Shown here piece after piece: positions 36,606 through 45,371 of a stretch of DNA of 64,000 nucleotides (within the stretch, counting starts at the first letter, position 1; each line of letters begins with the position of its first letter). The stretch is from Teichococcus aerophilus (GTDB taxonomy: Bacteria > Pseudomonadota > Alphaproteobacteria > Acetobacterales > Acetobacteraceae). Location: the NCBI RefSeq assembly GCF_014490485.1, contig NZ_JACTVA010000020.1, forward strand, positions 1 through 64,000. Direction: 5' to 3'. The notes under the pieces are model-generated. The model saw only the letters and a program-made list of their open reading frames with translations. It ran no database searches and was not told the origin of the DNA. Position numbers and translations under genes: made by a program.

Positions 36606-36809
36606 CCTTGGAATCCCCTTCATGGAAGCGAAGGCCAGGCGAACAGCATCCACCCGGCCCCAGTCTCTGCCACCCGCCCGGTGTCCCCTGGCAGGGCGGC
36701 ACCTGAACGCGCCGGGCGGAGGGGCGGAAGATGCTTCCCCCGTCCCCTCCGCCCCAGCCGGCTAGACGCAGTCTATAGCCGAGTTGTCGGACATCCTACA
36801 GCCACCCGT

Positions 36810-38591
36810 TCAGTGGTTGTGGCGGCTCTCGCCCCGTGTCTCCAGGATGTTCAGGTACAGTGTCGCCGGCTCCAGGCAGCCGCCGGTGCCAAGCTGACCG
36901 ACCATGGAACGGTAGATCTCCTCCCACGGCGTCTTGTTCAGCAGCTTGGGCGGCGTCCAGGCGGCGCGGCGGGCGGCCATCTCCTCCTCGGAGATCAGCA
37001 GGTCCACCTTGCGGGTCTTCAGGTTGATGCGGATGCGGTCGCCCGAGTTCATCAGCGCCAACCCGCCGCCGACCGCGGCTTCGGGGGAGACGTTGAGGAT
37101 GGAGGGGGACGCTGACGTGCCGCTCTGCCGGCCATCGCCCATGGTGGGCAAGCTGTGCAACCCGGCTTTGATCATCGCGCCCGGTGGCTGCATGTTCACC
37201 ACCTCGGCGCTGCCGGGGTAGCCGACGGGGCCACAATTGCGGATGACCAGCACGGTGTGGTCGTCCACGCCGAGATCCGGGTCCTCGATGCGGTCGTGGT
37301 AATCCTCGGGCCCCTCGAAGACGATGACCTTGCCTTCGAAGATATCCTCGGGGTCGGAGAGGAAGCGCTTGCGGAAATCGGCGTCGATGACGCTGACCTT
37401 CATGACCGCGCTGTCGAACAGGTTGCCGCTGAGCACGACGAAGCCAGCCTGCTCCAGCAACGGCTTCTCGTAGGGGCGGATCACCTCGCGGTCCGGCAGC
37501 GGGGCCAGGGCCAGGTCCTCGGCCAGCGTCTTGCCGGTGACGGTGCGGACGGTGGTGTGCAGCTTGCCGGCCTCGGCCAGCTCCTTCATCACCGCCTGCA
37601 CGCCGCCGCCGCGATAGAACATTTCGCCGAGGAAGCGCCCGGCCGGCTGGCAATCGACCAGCAGCGGAATGTCGGCGCCGATCGTCTGCCAGTCCTCCGT
37701 GGTCAGCTCCACGCCCATGTGCCGGGCGATGGCCACCAGGTGCGGCGGGCAGTTGCTGCTGGCACCGATGGCGCTGGCCAGCACGATGGTGTTCTCGAAC
37801 GCCTCGCGCGTCATGATGTCGGAGGGGCGCAGATTCTCCTTCACCATGTCGACGATCCGCATGCCAGTGGCGTGCGCCATCTGGCCACGCTCCCGGTAGG
37901 CGGCGGGAATGGCGGCGCAGCCGGGCAGCGACATGCCCAGCGCCTCGGCCAGCGAGTTCATGGAGAGGGCGGTCCCCATGGTGTTGCAATGGCCGACGCT
38001 GGTGGCGGAGGAGGCCACCATCTGCATGAAGCCGTCATAGTTGATTTCGCCGGCGGCGAGCTGCTTGCGCGCCTCCCAGACGATGGTGCCGGAGCCGGAG
38101 AGGCGGCCCTTCCAGTGCCCATCCAGCATCGGGCCGCCGGAGAGCACCAGGGCGGGAATGTTCACCGTGGCGGCGCCCATCAGGCAGGCGGGCGTCGTCT
38201 TGTCGCAGCCCGTGGTCAGCACCACGCCATCCAGCGGATAGCCGTGCAGGATTTCGACCAGCGAGAGATAGGCCAGGTTGCGGTCCAGCGCGGCGGTGGG
38301 GCGCTTGCCGGTTTCCTGGATGGGATGGATCGGAAATTCCAGCGGGATGCCGCCGGCGTCACGGATGCCGGCCTTCACCCGCTCGGCCAGCGCCAGGTGG
38401 TGGCGGTTGCAGGGGGCGATGTCGCTGCCGGTCTGGGCGATGCCGATGATCGGCTTGCCGGATTGCAGCTCGCCCCGCGTCATGCCGAAATTCAGGAAGC
38501 GCTCGATATACAGCGCCGTCATCCCCGGGTCTTCCGGGTCATCGAACCAGCGCTGGCTGCGCAGCCGGAAATGCTTCTTGGTTTGGTCCAT
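36810..38591 (-). CDS. IlvD/Edd-family aldonate dehydratase (arabinonate/xylonate type)
   Basis: Iron-sulfur dehydratase of 593 residues. Cluster and Mg ligands are visible: GSDIAPCNRHHLALAERVK, VVLTTGCDKTTPACLMGAATV and SATSVGHCNTMGTALSMNSLAEALGMSLPGCA. The C-terminal domain has NLFDSAVMKVS and VIRNCGPVGYPGSAEV. Sequence style and N terminus (HFRLRSQRWFDDPEDPGMTALYIERF) match sugar-acid dehydratases such as L-arabinonate or D-xylonate dehydratase rather than branched-chain amino acid IlvD. The start at 38591 follows GAGGACG. First gene of the sugar-acid cluster; no dedicated regulator or transporter adjoins it. Confidence 0.85.
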   Translation of the reverse strand: MDQTKKHFRLRSQRWFDDPEDPGMTALYIERFLNFGMTRGELQSGKPIIGIAQTGSDIAPCNRHHLALAERVKAGIRDAGGIPLEFPIHPIQETGKRPTAALDRNLAYLSLVEILHGYPLDGVVLTTGCDKTTPACLMGAATVNIPALVLSGGPMLDGHWKGRLSGSGTIVWEARKQLAAGEINYDGFMQMVASSATSVGHCNTMGTALSMNSLAEALGMSLPGCAAIPAAYRERGQMAHATGMRIVDMVKENLRPSDIMTREAFENTIVLASAIGASSNCPPHLVAIARHMGVELTTEDWQTIGADIPLLVDCQPAGRFLGEMFYRGGGVQAVMKELAEAGKLHTTVRTVTGKTLAEDLALAPLPDREVIRPYEKPLLEQAGFVVLSGNLFDSAVMKVSVIDADFRKRFLSDPEDIFEGKVIVFEGPEDYHDRIEDPDLGVDDHTVLVIRNCGPVGYPGSAEVVNMQPPGAMIKAGLHSLPTMGDGRQSGTSASPSILNVSPEAAVGGGLALMNSGDRIRINLKTRKVDLLISEEEMAARRAAWTPPKLLNKTPWEEIYRSMVGQLGTGGCLEPATLYLNILETRGESRHNH

Positions 38592-39113
38592 AGACGTCCG
38601 TCCTCTTCTCCCGCATGCCAGCCTCCGCCCGGGGTCGGCGGCTGTCAATCCGGCGGGGACGGGCTTTTCGGCGGGCTTCCAGGCCGAGGCACGAACCGGA
38701 AAATCAGGGCCACGCCAAAGCTACAGGATCAGGGAAATGCCATGCCCCGAACGCCTGATGATCCATGGGAGTGAAGTTCGGACAGAGGCTGCGGCGCCGC
38801 GCCTGTCGGGCCGCTCAGCGCGCCCTTGAGCATGACGGCTTGAGGGGGGGATCGCCGAAAGCCTGGATCACACGGCAAGTCACAGGCAGAGACCATGGTG
38901 TGCGAACGAATATGAACGCATCACGCTCTCATGCAGCGCGAGGCAGAGTCCGGGGAATTCCTTCCCCGGCCGTCTCCACCGTGATCGCAAGACCCAGCCG
39001 CCACGCCGTGACGATGCTGGGAATCACGGCCTCACCGTCCGGCATAAAACGCCGAACGGCCAGGCCGCGTGGCAAAGACCCGTGACGCTGCCCGGAAAGG
39101 CAGCGCTCAGGGT
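38592..39113. other. Gene-free stretch with a solitary family A hairpin
   Basis: No coding region is supported. At 38943-38976 a single family A end (TCCGGGGAATTCCTTCCCCGG context, preceded by GCAGAG) stands without a partner arm, apparently a decayed or solo copy. A poly-G run lies near 38841. The rest shows no motif. Confidence 0.5.
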
Positions 39114-39284
39114 TCAGCCGCGGGCTTCGTCCTCAGGCTCCGGCGCAGGCTCATCGCCCGGTTCGGTGGACATGGTCTTCTCAGCCTTGCGCTGATCACG
39201 CTCACGCTGCTTGGCATCGGCCTTGGCCTGCTTGGCCCGGTCGCGGTCAGCGCGCTGTTGATTATAATTGGGGGCTCGCGCCAT
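39114..39284 (-). CDS. Small highly charged protein (56 residues)
   Basis: Short protein starting MARAPNYNQQRADRDRAKQ, very rich in Lys, Arg, Asp and Glu, with an acidic C terminus. Small KR-rich proteins with an APNYNQ-like start recur in alphaproteobacteria as conserved hypotheticals. The start at 39284 follows GGGAG at good spacing, while the extra upstream residues of the frame have no such site. Predicted to be an extended or helical cytosolic protein, perhaps nucleic-acid or ribosome associated. Function unknown. Confidence 0.6.
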   Translation of the reverse strand: MARAPNYNQQRADRDRAKQAKADAKQRERDQRKAEKTMSTEPGDEPAPEPEDEARG

Positions 39285-39478
39285 GGCGGTACTCCCTTCC
39301 ATCGAGGTCTGGGATATCGCGGGGCGAAGGGCACTGGCGGCAGGGCTGCGAAGCACCTGGCCGCATGGACCTGGGCCGAAAGGACCTTGCGGGTCCCGGC
39401 AGGCTCCAAGGCGTCAGTACCAAAGCCGCCCCGGAAGAAGGCCCTGCATGCCCAAAGGCATGCAGGGCCATTCGTCAC

Positions 39479-39685
39479 TTAGGCGCGGCGCAGGTTGCCG
39501 GCGGAAACCTTGCCGTCCTTGCCACGCTGCAGCTCGAACTCGACGCGCTCGCCTTCGTTCAGGCCCTGCATGCCGCCGCGCTGAACGTCAGAGATGTGCA
39601 CGAACACATCCTTGGAGCCGTCTTCCGGCTGAATGAAACCAAAACCCTTGGTCGTGTTGAACCACTTGACGGTACCGATGGCCAT
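39479..39685 (-). CDS. CspA-family cold shock protein
   Basis: Single cold-shock domain of 68 residues. RNP1 is KGFGFIQP and RNP2 is VFVHISDV, preceded by GTVKWFN. It binds single-stranded RNA/DNA as an RNA chaperone. The paralogue type ([30 protein letters not shown]) is common in alphaproteobacteria. A long leader of about 130 nt is likely, as in other csp mRNAs. Confidence 0.95.
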   Translation of the reverse strand: MAIGTVKWFNTTKGFGFIQPEDGSKDVFVHISDVQRGGMQGLNEGERVEFELQRGKDGKVSAGNLRRA

Positions 39686-39819
39686 CGGGGTGCTCCGTTA
39701 AACGAATGTTGCCACCACGCGACATGCGCGGCGGATCAACCTGTGGAACGAGCACCAGGCACGATGCGCGCAGGCCGGGCGCGAGGCACGCGGCCAAAAC
39801 CAAATCAGTCGACGCATCG

Positions 39820-39848
39820 TATCTAGGGATAGCCGGGCGACGCCGCAA
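39820..39848 (-). promoter_or_regulatory. Candidate csp promoter
   Basis: On the minus strand TTGCGG (39848-39843) and TAGATA (39825-39820) are separated by 17 bases. This would give a leader of about 130 nt, typical for cold-shock mRNAs. The -10 match is weak. Confidence 0.3.
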
Positions 39849-39866
39849 CAACAACCTGACAAAAGG

Positions 39867-40907
39867 TCAACCGGTCAAGGCTTCCTCCAGGAACACCTGT
39901 ACCGCCTGGAACAAAGCGCCACGGTTCCGCTCCAGCATGATGCCGTGCGTTCCCTCCCCCAGCACCACCAGACGCTTGGCCGTGACGCCGGCCAGGGACT
40001 GGAACAAGGCCAGGGCCTGGGCGGGCGGCGTCTCCCGGTCCCACTCGCCCAGCGTGACCAGGGTGGGGACCGTCACCTTCGCCGCGTCGAACAAGGGCTT
40101 ACCGGCCGCGGCATCCGCCAGCGGGCCGTTCGGCACGCGCAGGACGGAGGGCACCTGGCGTGCCCCTTCCGGGTCGGTGGCGAAGGTCGTGTCGGCCCAG
40201 TGCTCGTACCAGCCGGCAGGGAACAGGGCGGCGCGGCGGTTGTCCGGCACCCCTTCCACCCAGCGCGTGCGCACGTCCGCCCGCGTCAGGCTGCGGTAGG
40301 ACGGCAGCGGGGCCGCGCCGTTGGCGGGAGCGGCGGGCGCCGCGCCTTCCTTCGGCCATTCCGGCGCGTAGAGCACCACGCGGTCCACCAGCGCCGCATT
40401 GTCGGCGGCGAATCGGGCCGCCAGCGCCCCGCCCCAGCCCCAGCCCAGCAGCACCAGCTTGGGCACGCCGCGCTTCTCCCGGATGAAGGCGGCGGCGGCG
40501 GCGATATCCGCCAGCGCGTCCGGCGCCCGTGTCAGCGGCGCGCCGCCCGGCGGCTGGCCCATCGCGGCTTCCCGCGTCGAACGACCGAAATTCCGCAGGT
40601 CCACCGTCCAGACGTCGAAGCCCCGCCCGGCCATGTAGTCCATCCAGGACACGCCGCCGGCCGGCAGGTCGAAGCTGGTGCTGCCGGGGAAGGTGCCGTT
40701 GTGGATGCACAGGATCACCCGGTCCGCCCGCGCGGCGGTCGCGCCATCCTGCCGCTTGTTGCGCAGGTAAAGCTGGATGCCGGTGCCGGACGGCACCTGG
40801 AACTCCTCCAGCACCACGCCGGCCGGCTGGGCCTGGGCCCCGCTTATGGCTGGCAGCATCAGGGGGGCGGCAAGCAACGGTGCGGCGAGCAGCACACGGC
40901 GGCGCAT
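39867..40907 (-). CDS. Secreted alpha/beta hydrolase
   Basis: Alpha/beta-hydrolase of 346 residues with a signal peptide (RRVLLAAPLLAAPLMLPAISGAQAQ). The chain has ILCIHNGTFPGSTSFDLP, FDVWTVDLRNFGRSTREA, a nucleophile-elbow-like GWGWGGALAARFAADN in which the nucleophile position is Trp/Gly rather than Ser, LVTLGEWDRETPP (acid) and LGEGTHGIMLERNR (His). The lack of a clear GxSxG is odd and may mean loss of hydrolase activity or a different nucleophile. Lone gene with no operon partners. Confidence 0.75.
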   Translation of the reverse strand: MRRRVLLAAPLLAAPLMLPAISGAQAQPAGVVLEEFQVPSGTGIQLYLRNKRQDGATAARADRVILCIHNGTFPGSTSFDLPAGGVSWMDYMAGRGFDVWTVDLRNFGRSTREAAMGQPPGGAPLTRAPDALADIAAAAAFIREKRGVPKLVLLGWGWGGALAARFAADNAALVDRVVLYAPEWPKEGAAPAAPANGAAPLPSYRSLTRADVRTRWVEGVPDNRRAALFPAGWYEHWADTTFATDPEGARQVPSVLRVPNGPLADAAAGKPLFDAAKVTVPTLVTLGEWDRETPPAQALALFQSLAGVTAKRLVVLGEGTHGIMLERNRGALFQAVQVFLEEALTG

Positions 40908-41259
40908 GGCATTCTCCGGCCAGGATGTTCTTCAGCGGCGGCAGCTCCGCTCCCCCACAGCATAGGCCGGATTCGGCGCGGCGGTCAGGGGGTTCGGAGC
41001 CTTCCCGGCTGTTTCAAAAACTTGCGGCGGTGCCGGGCTGTCACCACCGCATCGTATCGCGGACAAAGCCTCGCACGCCCGCCGGCCTGGCCACAGTGAA
41101 GAGCCCCGCGCCAGCCAGCGGCGTCACCAACTCACCAACGCAAAAATCTCCGCGTACCCCTCAGCCAGCAGGCGCTTCATGGCTTTGCTTGGGCGCGTGA
41201 TTCAGGCTTCCGGTGATTCCCCCTCCAGCCATCACACTCCAGACACGCTCAAGCGCTGC
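40908..41259. other. Gene-free stretch between hydrolase and htpX
   Basis: About 350 bases with no supported coding region, no family A or B repeat and no clear hairpin. It contains the promoter region of the hydrolase gene by position and the region downstream of htpX. Confidence 0.4.
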
Positions 41260-42315
41260 TTACCCCCAAGGGTTGCGGCGCGGCGGTGCGCCGGGGCGGG
41301 ACCACGGCCCCGCAGGCGCGCTGCCGCCCGGCCCCCGGTTGCCGGGGACCTGGTTGCTCGGAACTTGGTTGCCCTGGGTCCGGCTCCCGGGAACCCGGCC
41401 GCCCGGCCCGCGCGAGCCGGCCATCGGGGGCGCCACCGGCGCGCCCTGCTGCCAGCCGCCCGTGCCCGTGCCGCCCTGCCCCGCCAGCGCCATCAGCGCC
41501 GCCACCCGGTTCTCGGTTCGTGGGTGGGTGGAGAACAGCCCGTCCATCCGCTGCCCGTTCAATGGGTTGATGATGAACATATGCGCCGTCGCCGGATTGG
41601 CCTCCGCCGCCTGGTTCACATGCCCCAGCTTGCCCTGCTCCAGCCGCATCAGCGCCCGCGCCAGCCCAGCCGGGTTGCCGGTGATCTCCGCCGCACCCCG
41701 ATCCGCCTCGTATTCGCGGGAGCGGCTGACCGCCATCTGCACGATGGCGGCGGCGATCGGCGCCAGCACCATCAGCAGCAGCCCGACGATCGGCCCCGGC
41801 CCCCGCTCCCGGTCCCGCCCGCCGAACAGGAAGCCGAACTGCGCCAGCATGCCGATGGCACCCGCCAGACAGGCCGTGACCGTCATGATCAAGGTGTCGC
41901 GGTTGCGGATATGCGCCAGCTCATGCGCCACCACCCCGGCCACCTCCTCCTCCGTCATCAGGTCCAGCAGGCCGGTATTCACCGCCACCGCCGCGTTCTG
42001 CGGGTTGCGCCCGGTGGCGAAGGCATTCGGCTGGTCCTCATGGATCAGGTACAGCGCCGGCATCGGCAGGCCGGCCCGCGCCGCCATCGCCTGGGTCATC
42101 CGGTACAGCTGCGGCGCATCCTGCGGCCCGATGGGCTGCGCGTTGTGCATCCGCAGCACCATCCTGTCACTGTTCCACCACGCGAACAGGTTGGTCACCA
42201 CCGCGACGCCCAGCGCCACCAGCATGCCGCCCCGCCCGCCAATGGCGCCGCCCACAGCGACGAACAACGCCGTCATCGCCGCCAGAAGGATTGTCGTCCG
42301 CAGATACCCGCCCAT
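41260..42315 (-). CDS. htpX: HtpX-type membrane zinc metalloprotease
   Basis: M48-family protease of 351 residues in the inner membrane that helps degrade misfolded membrane proteins. Two N-terminal helices ([33 protein letters not shown]) are followed by [31 protein letters not shown]. The zinc site is [13 protein letters not shown], with a downstream Glu in [13 protein letters not shown]. Two further helices lie between these sites. The C terminus carries an unusual 55-residue Pro/Gly/Asn/Arg-rich tail with repeats of GNQVP and PGN units. The start follows GAAGGGG. Divergent from the DUF1674 gene. Confidence 0.92.
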   Translation of the reverse strand: MGGYLRTTILLAAMTALFVAVGGAIGGRGGMLVALGVAVVTNLFAWWNSDRMVLRMHNAQPIGPQDAPQLYRMTQAMAARAGLPMPALYLIHEDQPNAFATGRNPQNAAVAVNTGLLDLMTEEEVAGVVAHELAHIRNRDTLIMTVTACLAGAIGMLAQFGFLFGGRDRERGPGPIVGLLLMVLAPIAAAIVQMAVSRSREYEADRGAAEITGNPAGLARALMRLEQGKLGHVNQAAEANPATAHMFIINPLNGQRMDGLFSTHPRTENRVAALMALAGQGGTGTGGWQQGAPVAPPMAGSRGPGGRVPGSRTQGNQVPSNQVPGNRGPGGSAPAGPWSRPGAPPRRNPWG

Positions 42316-42348
42316 GCACCCCTTCCCAGTCGCACCGTTCGCTCTCAG

Positions 42349-42540
42349 ATGGGGAGGATGACAAAGCCTGGACAAGAGGCCGCGACGCCGGCCGACGAAA
42401 CCCCCGCCCCCCCGGCCCAGCCGGATGGCACCCCGAAACCCAAACCCACGCCCATGCCACCCGAGATCGGCGGCCCCACCGGGCCGGAACCCACCCGCTT
42501 CGGGGACTGGGAACGCAAGGGGCGCGTGAGCGACTTCTAG
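42349..42540 (+). CDS. DUF1674 protein (succinate dehydrogenase assembly factor 4-like)
   Basis: Small protein of about 63 residues with a proline-rich N terminus. The diagnostic C-terminal motif is [25 protein letters not shown], split here as [11 protein letters not shown] and KGRVSDF. The eukaryotic homologue SDHAF4 helps flavinylated SdhA assemble. The start is uncertain: ATG at 42349 has no ribosome site, while ATG at 42358 has GGGGAGG directly touching it. It is divergent from htpX with only 33 bp between. sdh genes are not in the window. Confidence 0.85.
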   Translation: MGRMTKPGQEAATPADETPAPPAQPDGTPKPKPTPMPPEIGGPTGPEPTRFGDWERKGRVSDF

Positions 42541-42588
42541 CTTTTGCACCCTGGCGGGGCTGCCCCCTTCGCAGGTGGTGGCCAGCAT

Positions 42589-42849
42589 GAAGGCGGGGAA
42601 AGAATTCCCCGGACCCCTTCTTTTTTTCTGCGGATCTGGCGGAGCGCTGCCGGACTGAGAGCGGACGCTCTTCGACGATGTTTGAAATGGGCCAGGCTGG
42701 CTGAACCGTCAGTCGCCAGAGGTTCTAGACCTCCGGCGCACCAGCCGCCTCTCAAGCATGCCCTCTCAACAGCCACGCCCGGAAAACCTGAAGAAAGAAA
42801 AGAAGGATCAAACCTATAGGTTTGATGGGGAATTCCTTCCCCGGCCTTC
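42589..42849 (+). repeat. Family A repeat with an inserted 20-bp palindrome (A8, forward)
   Basis: A 261-bp element between the convergent DUF1674 and tadA genes. It is a standard forward copy except that the GGGGTCC part of the right arm is replaced by a perfect palindrome, ATCAAACCTATAGGTTTGAT, at 42807-42826. The other hairpins and T-tracts are normal. Confidence 0.83.
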
Positions 42850-42869
42850 CTGCCTCACCCTGGCAACCT

Positions 42870-43310
42870 TCATCGCCGCGCCACGAAGAAGGCCCGCAGC
42901 AAATCCGCGCATTCGCCTTCCCGCATCCCGCCGATGACGTCCGGCGCATGATGGCAGGACGCTGCGTTGAAGATCCGCGCCCCATGTTCCACCCCGCCGC
43001 CCTTGGGATCGTAGGCGCCGAAGACCACACGTTTCACCCGAAAGAAGCTCGCCGCCTGGGCGCACATCGGGCAGGGCTCCAGGGTGACGGTCAGGGTGCA
43101 GTCCGGCAGGCGCGGGCTAGCGCGCAGGCTGGCGGCGGCGCGCAGGGCCAGGATTTCGGCATGCGCGGTCGGGTCGTGCAGTTCCTCCACCCGGTTGCCG
43201 GCACGGGACAGGACGGTGCCGGCGGCGTCGGTCACCACCGCGCCCACCGGCACTTCGCCCCGTGCCGCGGCGGCACGGGCTTCCTGCAATGCGATTTCGA
43301 TCGGCGTCAT
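42870..43310 (-). CDS. tadA: tRNA-specific adenosine deaminase TadA
   Basis: Zinc deaminase of 146 residues that converts A34 to inosine in the anticodon of tRNA-Arg(ACG). Zinc and catalytic motifs are DPTAHAEILALRAA (His, Glu) and TLEPCPMCAQAA (two Cys). VVFGAYDPKGGGVEHG is the usual substrate-loop region. The start at 43310 follows GGAG; a second ATG lies 12 bases upstream. Convergent with DUF1674 across repeat A8. Confidence 0.93.
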   Translation of the reverse strand: MTPIEIALQEARAAAARGEVPVGAVVTDAAGTVLSRAGNRVEELHDPTAHAEILALRAAASLRASPRLPDCTLTVTLEPCPMCAQAASFFRVKRVVFGAYDPKGGGVEHGARIFNAASCHHAPDVIGGMREGECADLLRAFFVARR

Positions 43311-43418
43311 GACCACTCCCATAGCGGGGGAATCACACCGCCGCGACAGGGCCAGGACCAGGGCTTGGTGAGGCCCGCCGCAGCCGCCATACCCATACCA
43401 GCCTGTATCGGATGCCTC

Positions 43419-44195
43419 ATGCCACTCCTGCCGTCACGTCTCCTGCCGATGTTGCCGCTGCTGGCCGCCCTGCTGGCGCCACTGCTGCCAGCCCCGGCCG
43501 CCCAGGCCCAGGTGGCGCCGGAGGCGGTGCGGCAAGGGACCGACGCGGCGCGGGAACTGGCCCGCCTGGCACCGGAAGGCAGCCCGGCCACCGCGCTGCC
43601 CCGCCTCTCCGACCCCCGCGCCGCGCCGCTGCTGAACGCGCTGTGGAACAGCCAGGCCGTGGTGGCCGGCCGGCCGCAGCCGGAAGCCGGCACGCCCGAG
43701 CTGCAGCGCTGGGGCGACGGCGCCGCGCGCGTGCTGCGGGTGTACCTGACCGCCTTTGCCGCCAACACCGCCAACCCGGCGGAGGCCGAACGGCGCATGG
43801 CCGCCTTCCAGGACGAGACCACCCGCGCCTTCACCTTCCTGCTGCGCATCGGCACCACCCTGCAGCAAGGCGCGCGGGACCGCGTGCGCCGACTGCCCCC
43901 CGCCCAGCGCCAGGCAGAGCAGGCGCAGATCGACCAGGGCCTGCGCCGGATGAGCCTCGGCCTCGCCCAACTCAGCCAAGGCATCCTGGTGCAGCTCGGC
44001 CAGCCCGTGCTGAAGCCGGAGAACGCCCGGCTGCTGGCCACGGCCGTGGCCGAGGACCTGCCGCTCTTCGCCTCCTCCCTGCCCACCGAAGCCCGGCAGG
44101 AACTGCGCCAGACCACCACCCGCCTGCTGCCCACCCTGCGCGACCCCGCCACCCGGACCCAGGTAGAGCGAATCCGCCAGGCCGTTGGAAGCTGA
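43419..44195 (+). CDS. Exported hypothetical protein
   Basis: Protein of 258 residues with a long signal peptide (LLPMLPLLAALLAPLLPAPAAQAQ, cleavage near residue 30). The mature part is predicted to be almost entirely alpha-helical and is rich in Ala, Leu, Arg and Gln (RLPPAQRQAEQAQIDQGLRRMSLGLAQLSQGILVQLG). No domain is recognised. Periplasmic location is expected. The start is chosen to begin the signal peptide; an earlier in-frame start is possible. Monocistronic, followed by repeat A9. Confidence 0.65.
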   Translation: MPLLPSRLLPMLPLLAALLAPLLPAPAAQAQVAPEAVRQGTDAARELARLAPEGSPATALPRLSDPRAAPLLNALWNSQAVVAGRPQPEAGTPELQRWGDGAARVLRVYLTAFAANTANPAEAERRMAAFQDETTRAFTFLLRIGTTLQQGARDRVRRLPPAQRQAEQAQIDQGLRRMSLGLAQLSQGILVQLGQPVLKPENARLLATAVAEDLPLFASSLPTEARQELRQTTTRLLPTLRDPATRTQVERIRQAVGS

Positions 44196-44307
44196 GGATC
44201 GGGAAGCCGTCTTGGGCGCCAGGCTGGGTCTTCACTTCGCCAATCCGCCATCGCGGCCCTCTGCCGGAAGAGGAGCTACTGATTAGTGGCGACAGGACAG
44301 GCAGAGG

Positions 44308-44557
44308 GGAGGCCGGGGAAGGAATTCTCCGGACCCTTTCTTTTCTTTTTTCAAGTTTTTCGGGCGTGGCTGCTCAGGGCTCGGCCTTGGAAGACGGCAG
44401 GGTGCGCCGGAGGTCCTGGACCTCTGGCGACTGACGGCTCAGCCCGCGTGGCCCACTATTAAAACCATCCATGAAGCGTCCGCTTTCAGTCCTGAAGCGC
44501 TTCGCCAAACTCGAAGAAGAAAAAGAAGGGGTCCGGGGAATTCTTTCCCCGGCCTTC
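44308..44557 (-). repeat. Family A repeat, standard copy (A9, reverse)
   Basis: A 250-bp element downstream of the exported protein gene and about 100 bp before the next plus-strand gene. The left hairpin has one mismatch (GGAATTCTCCGG). The central palindrome CGCCGGAGGTC-C-TGGACCTCTGGCG also has one change. The flanking bases to 44657 contain the upstream region of the next gene. Confidence 0.84.
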
Positions 44558-44657
44558 CACGTCTCTCTCCCCTGAGCCGCCCGGTGTGTCCCGCGCACGA
44601 ACCCACCATGGCCGAATAACATTTGTCGCCGCCTGCGGGCCGGTCTAGCAACGGCCC

Positions 44658-45371
44658 ATGCGTAAGCTTCCCCTGATTGGCGTGACACTGGATGCGGAGC
44701 CGGCCGGCGGCTGGTCCAAGCTGCCGTGGTACGCCATCCGCCAGAATTACTTGTCCGCCATTGCCGCTGCCGGTGGCCTGCCGGTCGCCTTGCCGCATGA
44801 GCCGGAGCTGGCGGAAGCCTATCTGGAGCGGATCGACGGCCTGCTGGTCACCGGCGGTGCGTTCGACGTCGACCCGGCGCTGTACAATGGCGGCCCGGCG
44901 CATGCGACCGTCTCGCTGAAATCCGGCCGCACGGCGTTCGAGCTGGCGGTGACGCGCGGTGCCCTGGCGCGGGACATCCCCGTGCTCGGCATCTGCGGTG
45001 GGGAGCAGTTGCTGGCGGTCGCCTTCGGCGGCACGCTCATCCAGCATATCCCGGACAGCATCGCCAATGCCCTGGCGCATGAGCAGCCCAACCCGCGTAC
45101 CGAGCCGGGGCATGAGGTCGCCATCGCCGCCGATACGCTGCTGGCGCGCATCACCGGCGCCGCGCGCATGGCGGTGAACTCGGCGCACCACCAGGCGGTG
45201 GAGCGCCCCGGCAACGGCGCGCGGGTCAATGCCGTGGCGCCGGATGGCGTTATCGAGGGGATCGAGCACCCCGGCCACCGCTTCGCCCTGGGCGTGCAGT
45301 GGCACCCGGAATACACGGTGGACCCGGCCGACCACCGCATCTTCGACGCCTTCGTGGAAGCCGCCCGATGA
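44658..45371 (+). CDS. Class I glutamine amidotransferase-like peptidase (PuuD/C26 family)
   Basis: C26-family hydrolase of 237 residues, related to gamma-glutamyl-GABA hydrolase. The catalytic Cys is in VLGICGGEQLLAVAFGG, His and Glu in FALGVQWHPEYTVDPADHRIF, and the substrate loop is VNSAHHQAVERPG. GLLVTGGAFDVDPALYN is a typical family segment. In puu pathways it releases GABA or similar from gamma-glutamyl conjugates; no polyamine genes lie here, so the substrate is open. It overlaps rluB by four bases (ATGA). Confidence 0.86.
   Translation: MRKLPLIGVTLDAEPAGGWSKLPWYAIRQNYLSAIAAAGGLPVALPHEPELAEAYLERIDGLLVTGGAFDVDPALYNGGPAHATVSLKSGRTAFELAVTRGALARDIPVLGICGGEQLLAVAFGGTLIQHIPDSIANALAHEQPNPRTEPGHEVAIAADTLLARITGAARMAVNSAHHQAVERPGNGARVNAVAPDGVIEGIEHPGHRFALGVQWHPEYTVDPADHRIFDAFVEAAR

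Noticed and set aside
38592-39113. A tRNA or small RNA gene in the gene-free stretch
   Set aside because: No cloverleaf pattern, no T-loop motif and no terminator beyond the solo repeat end.
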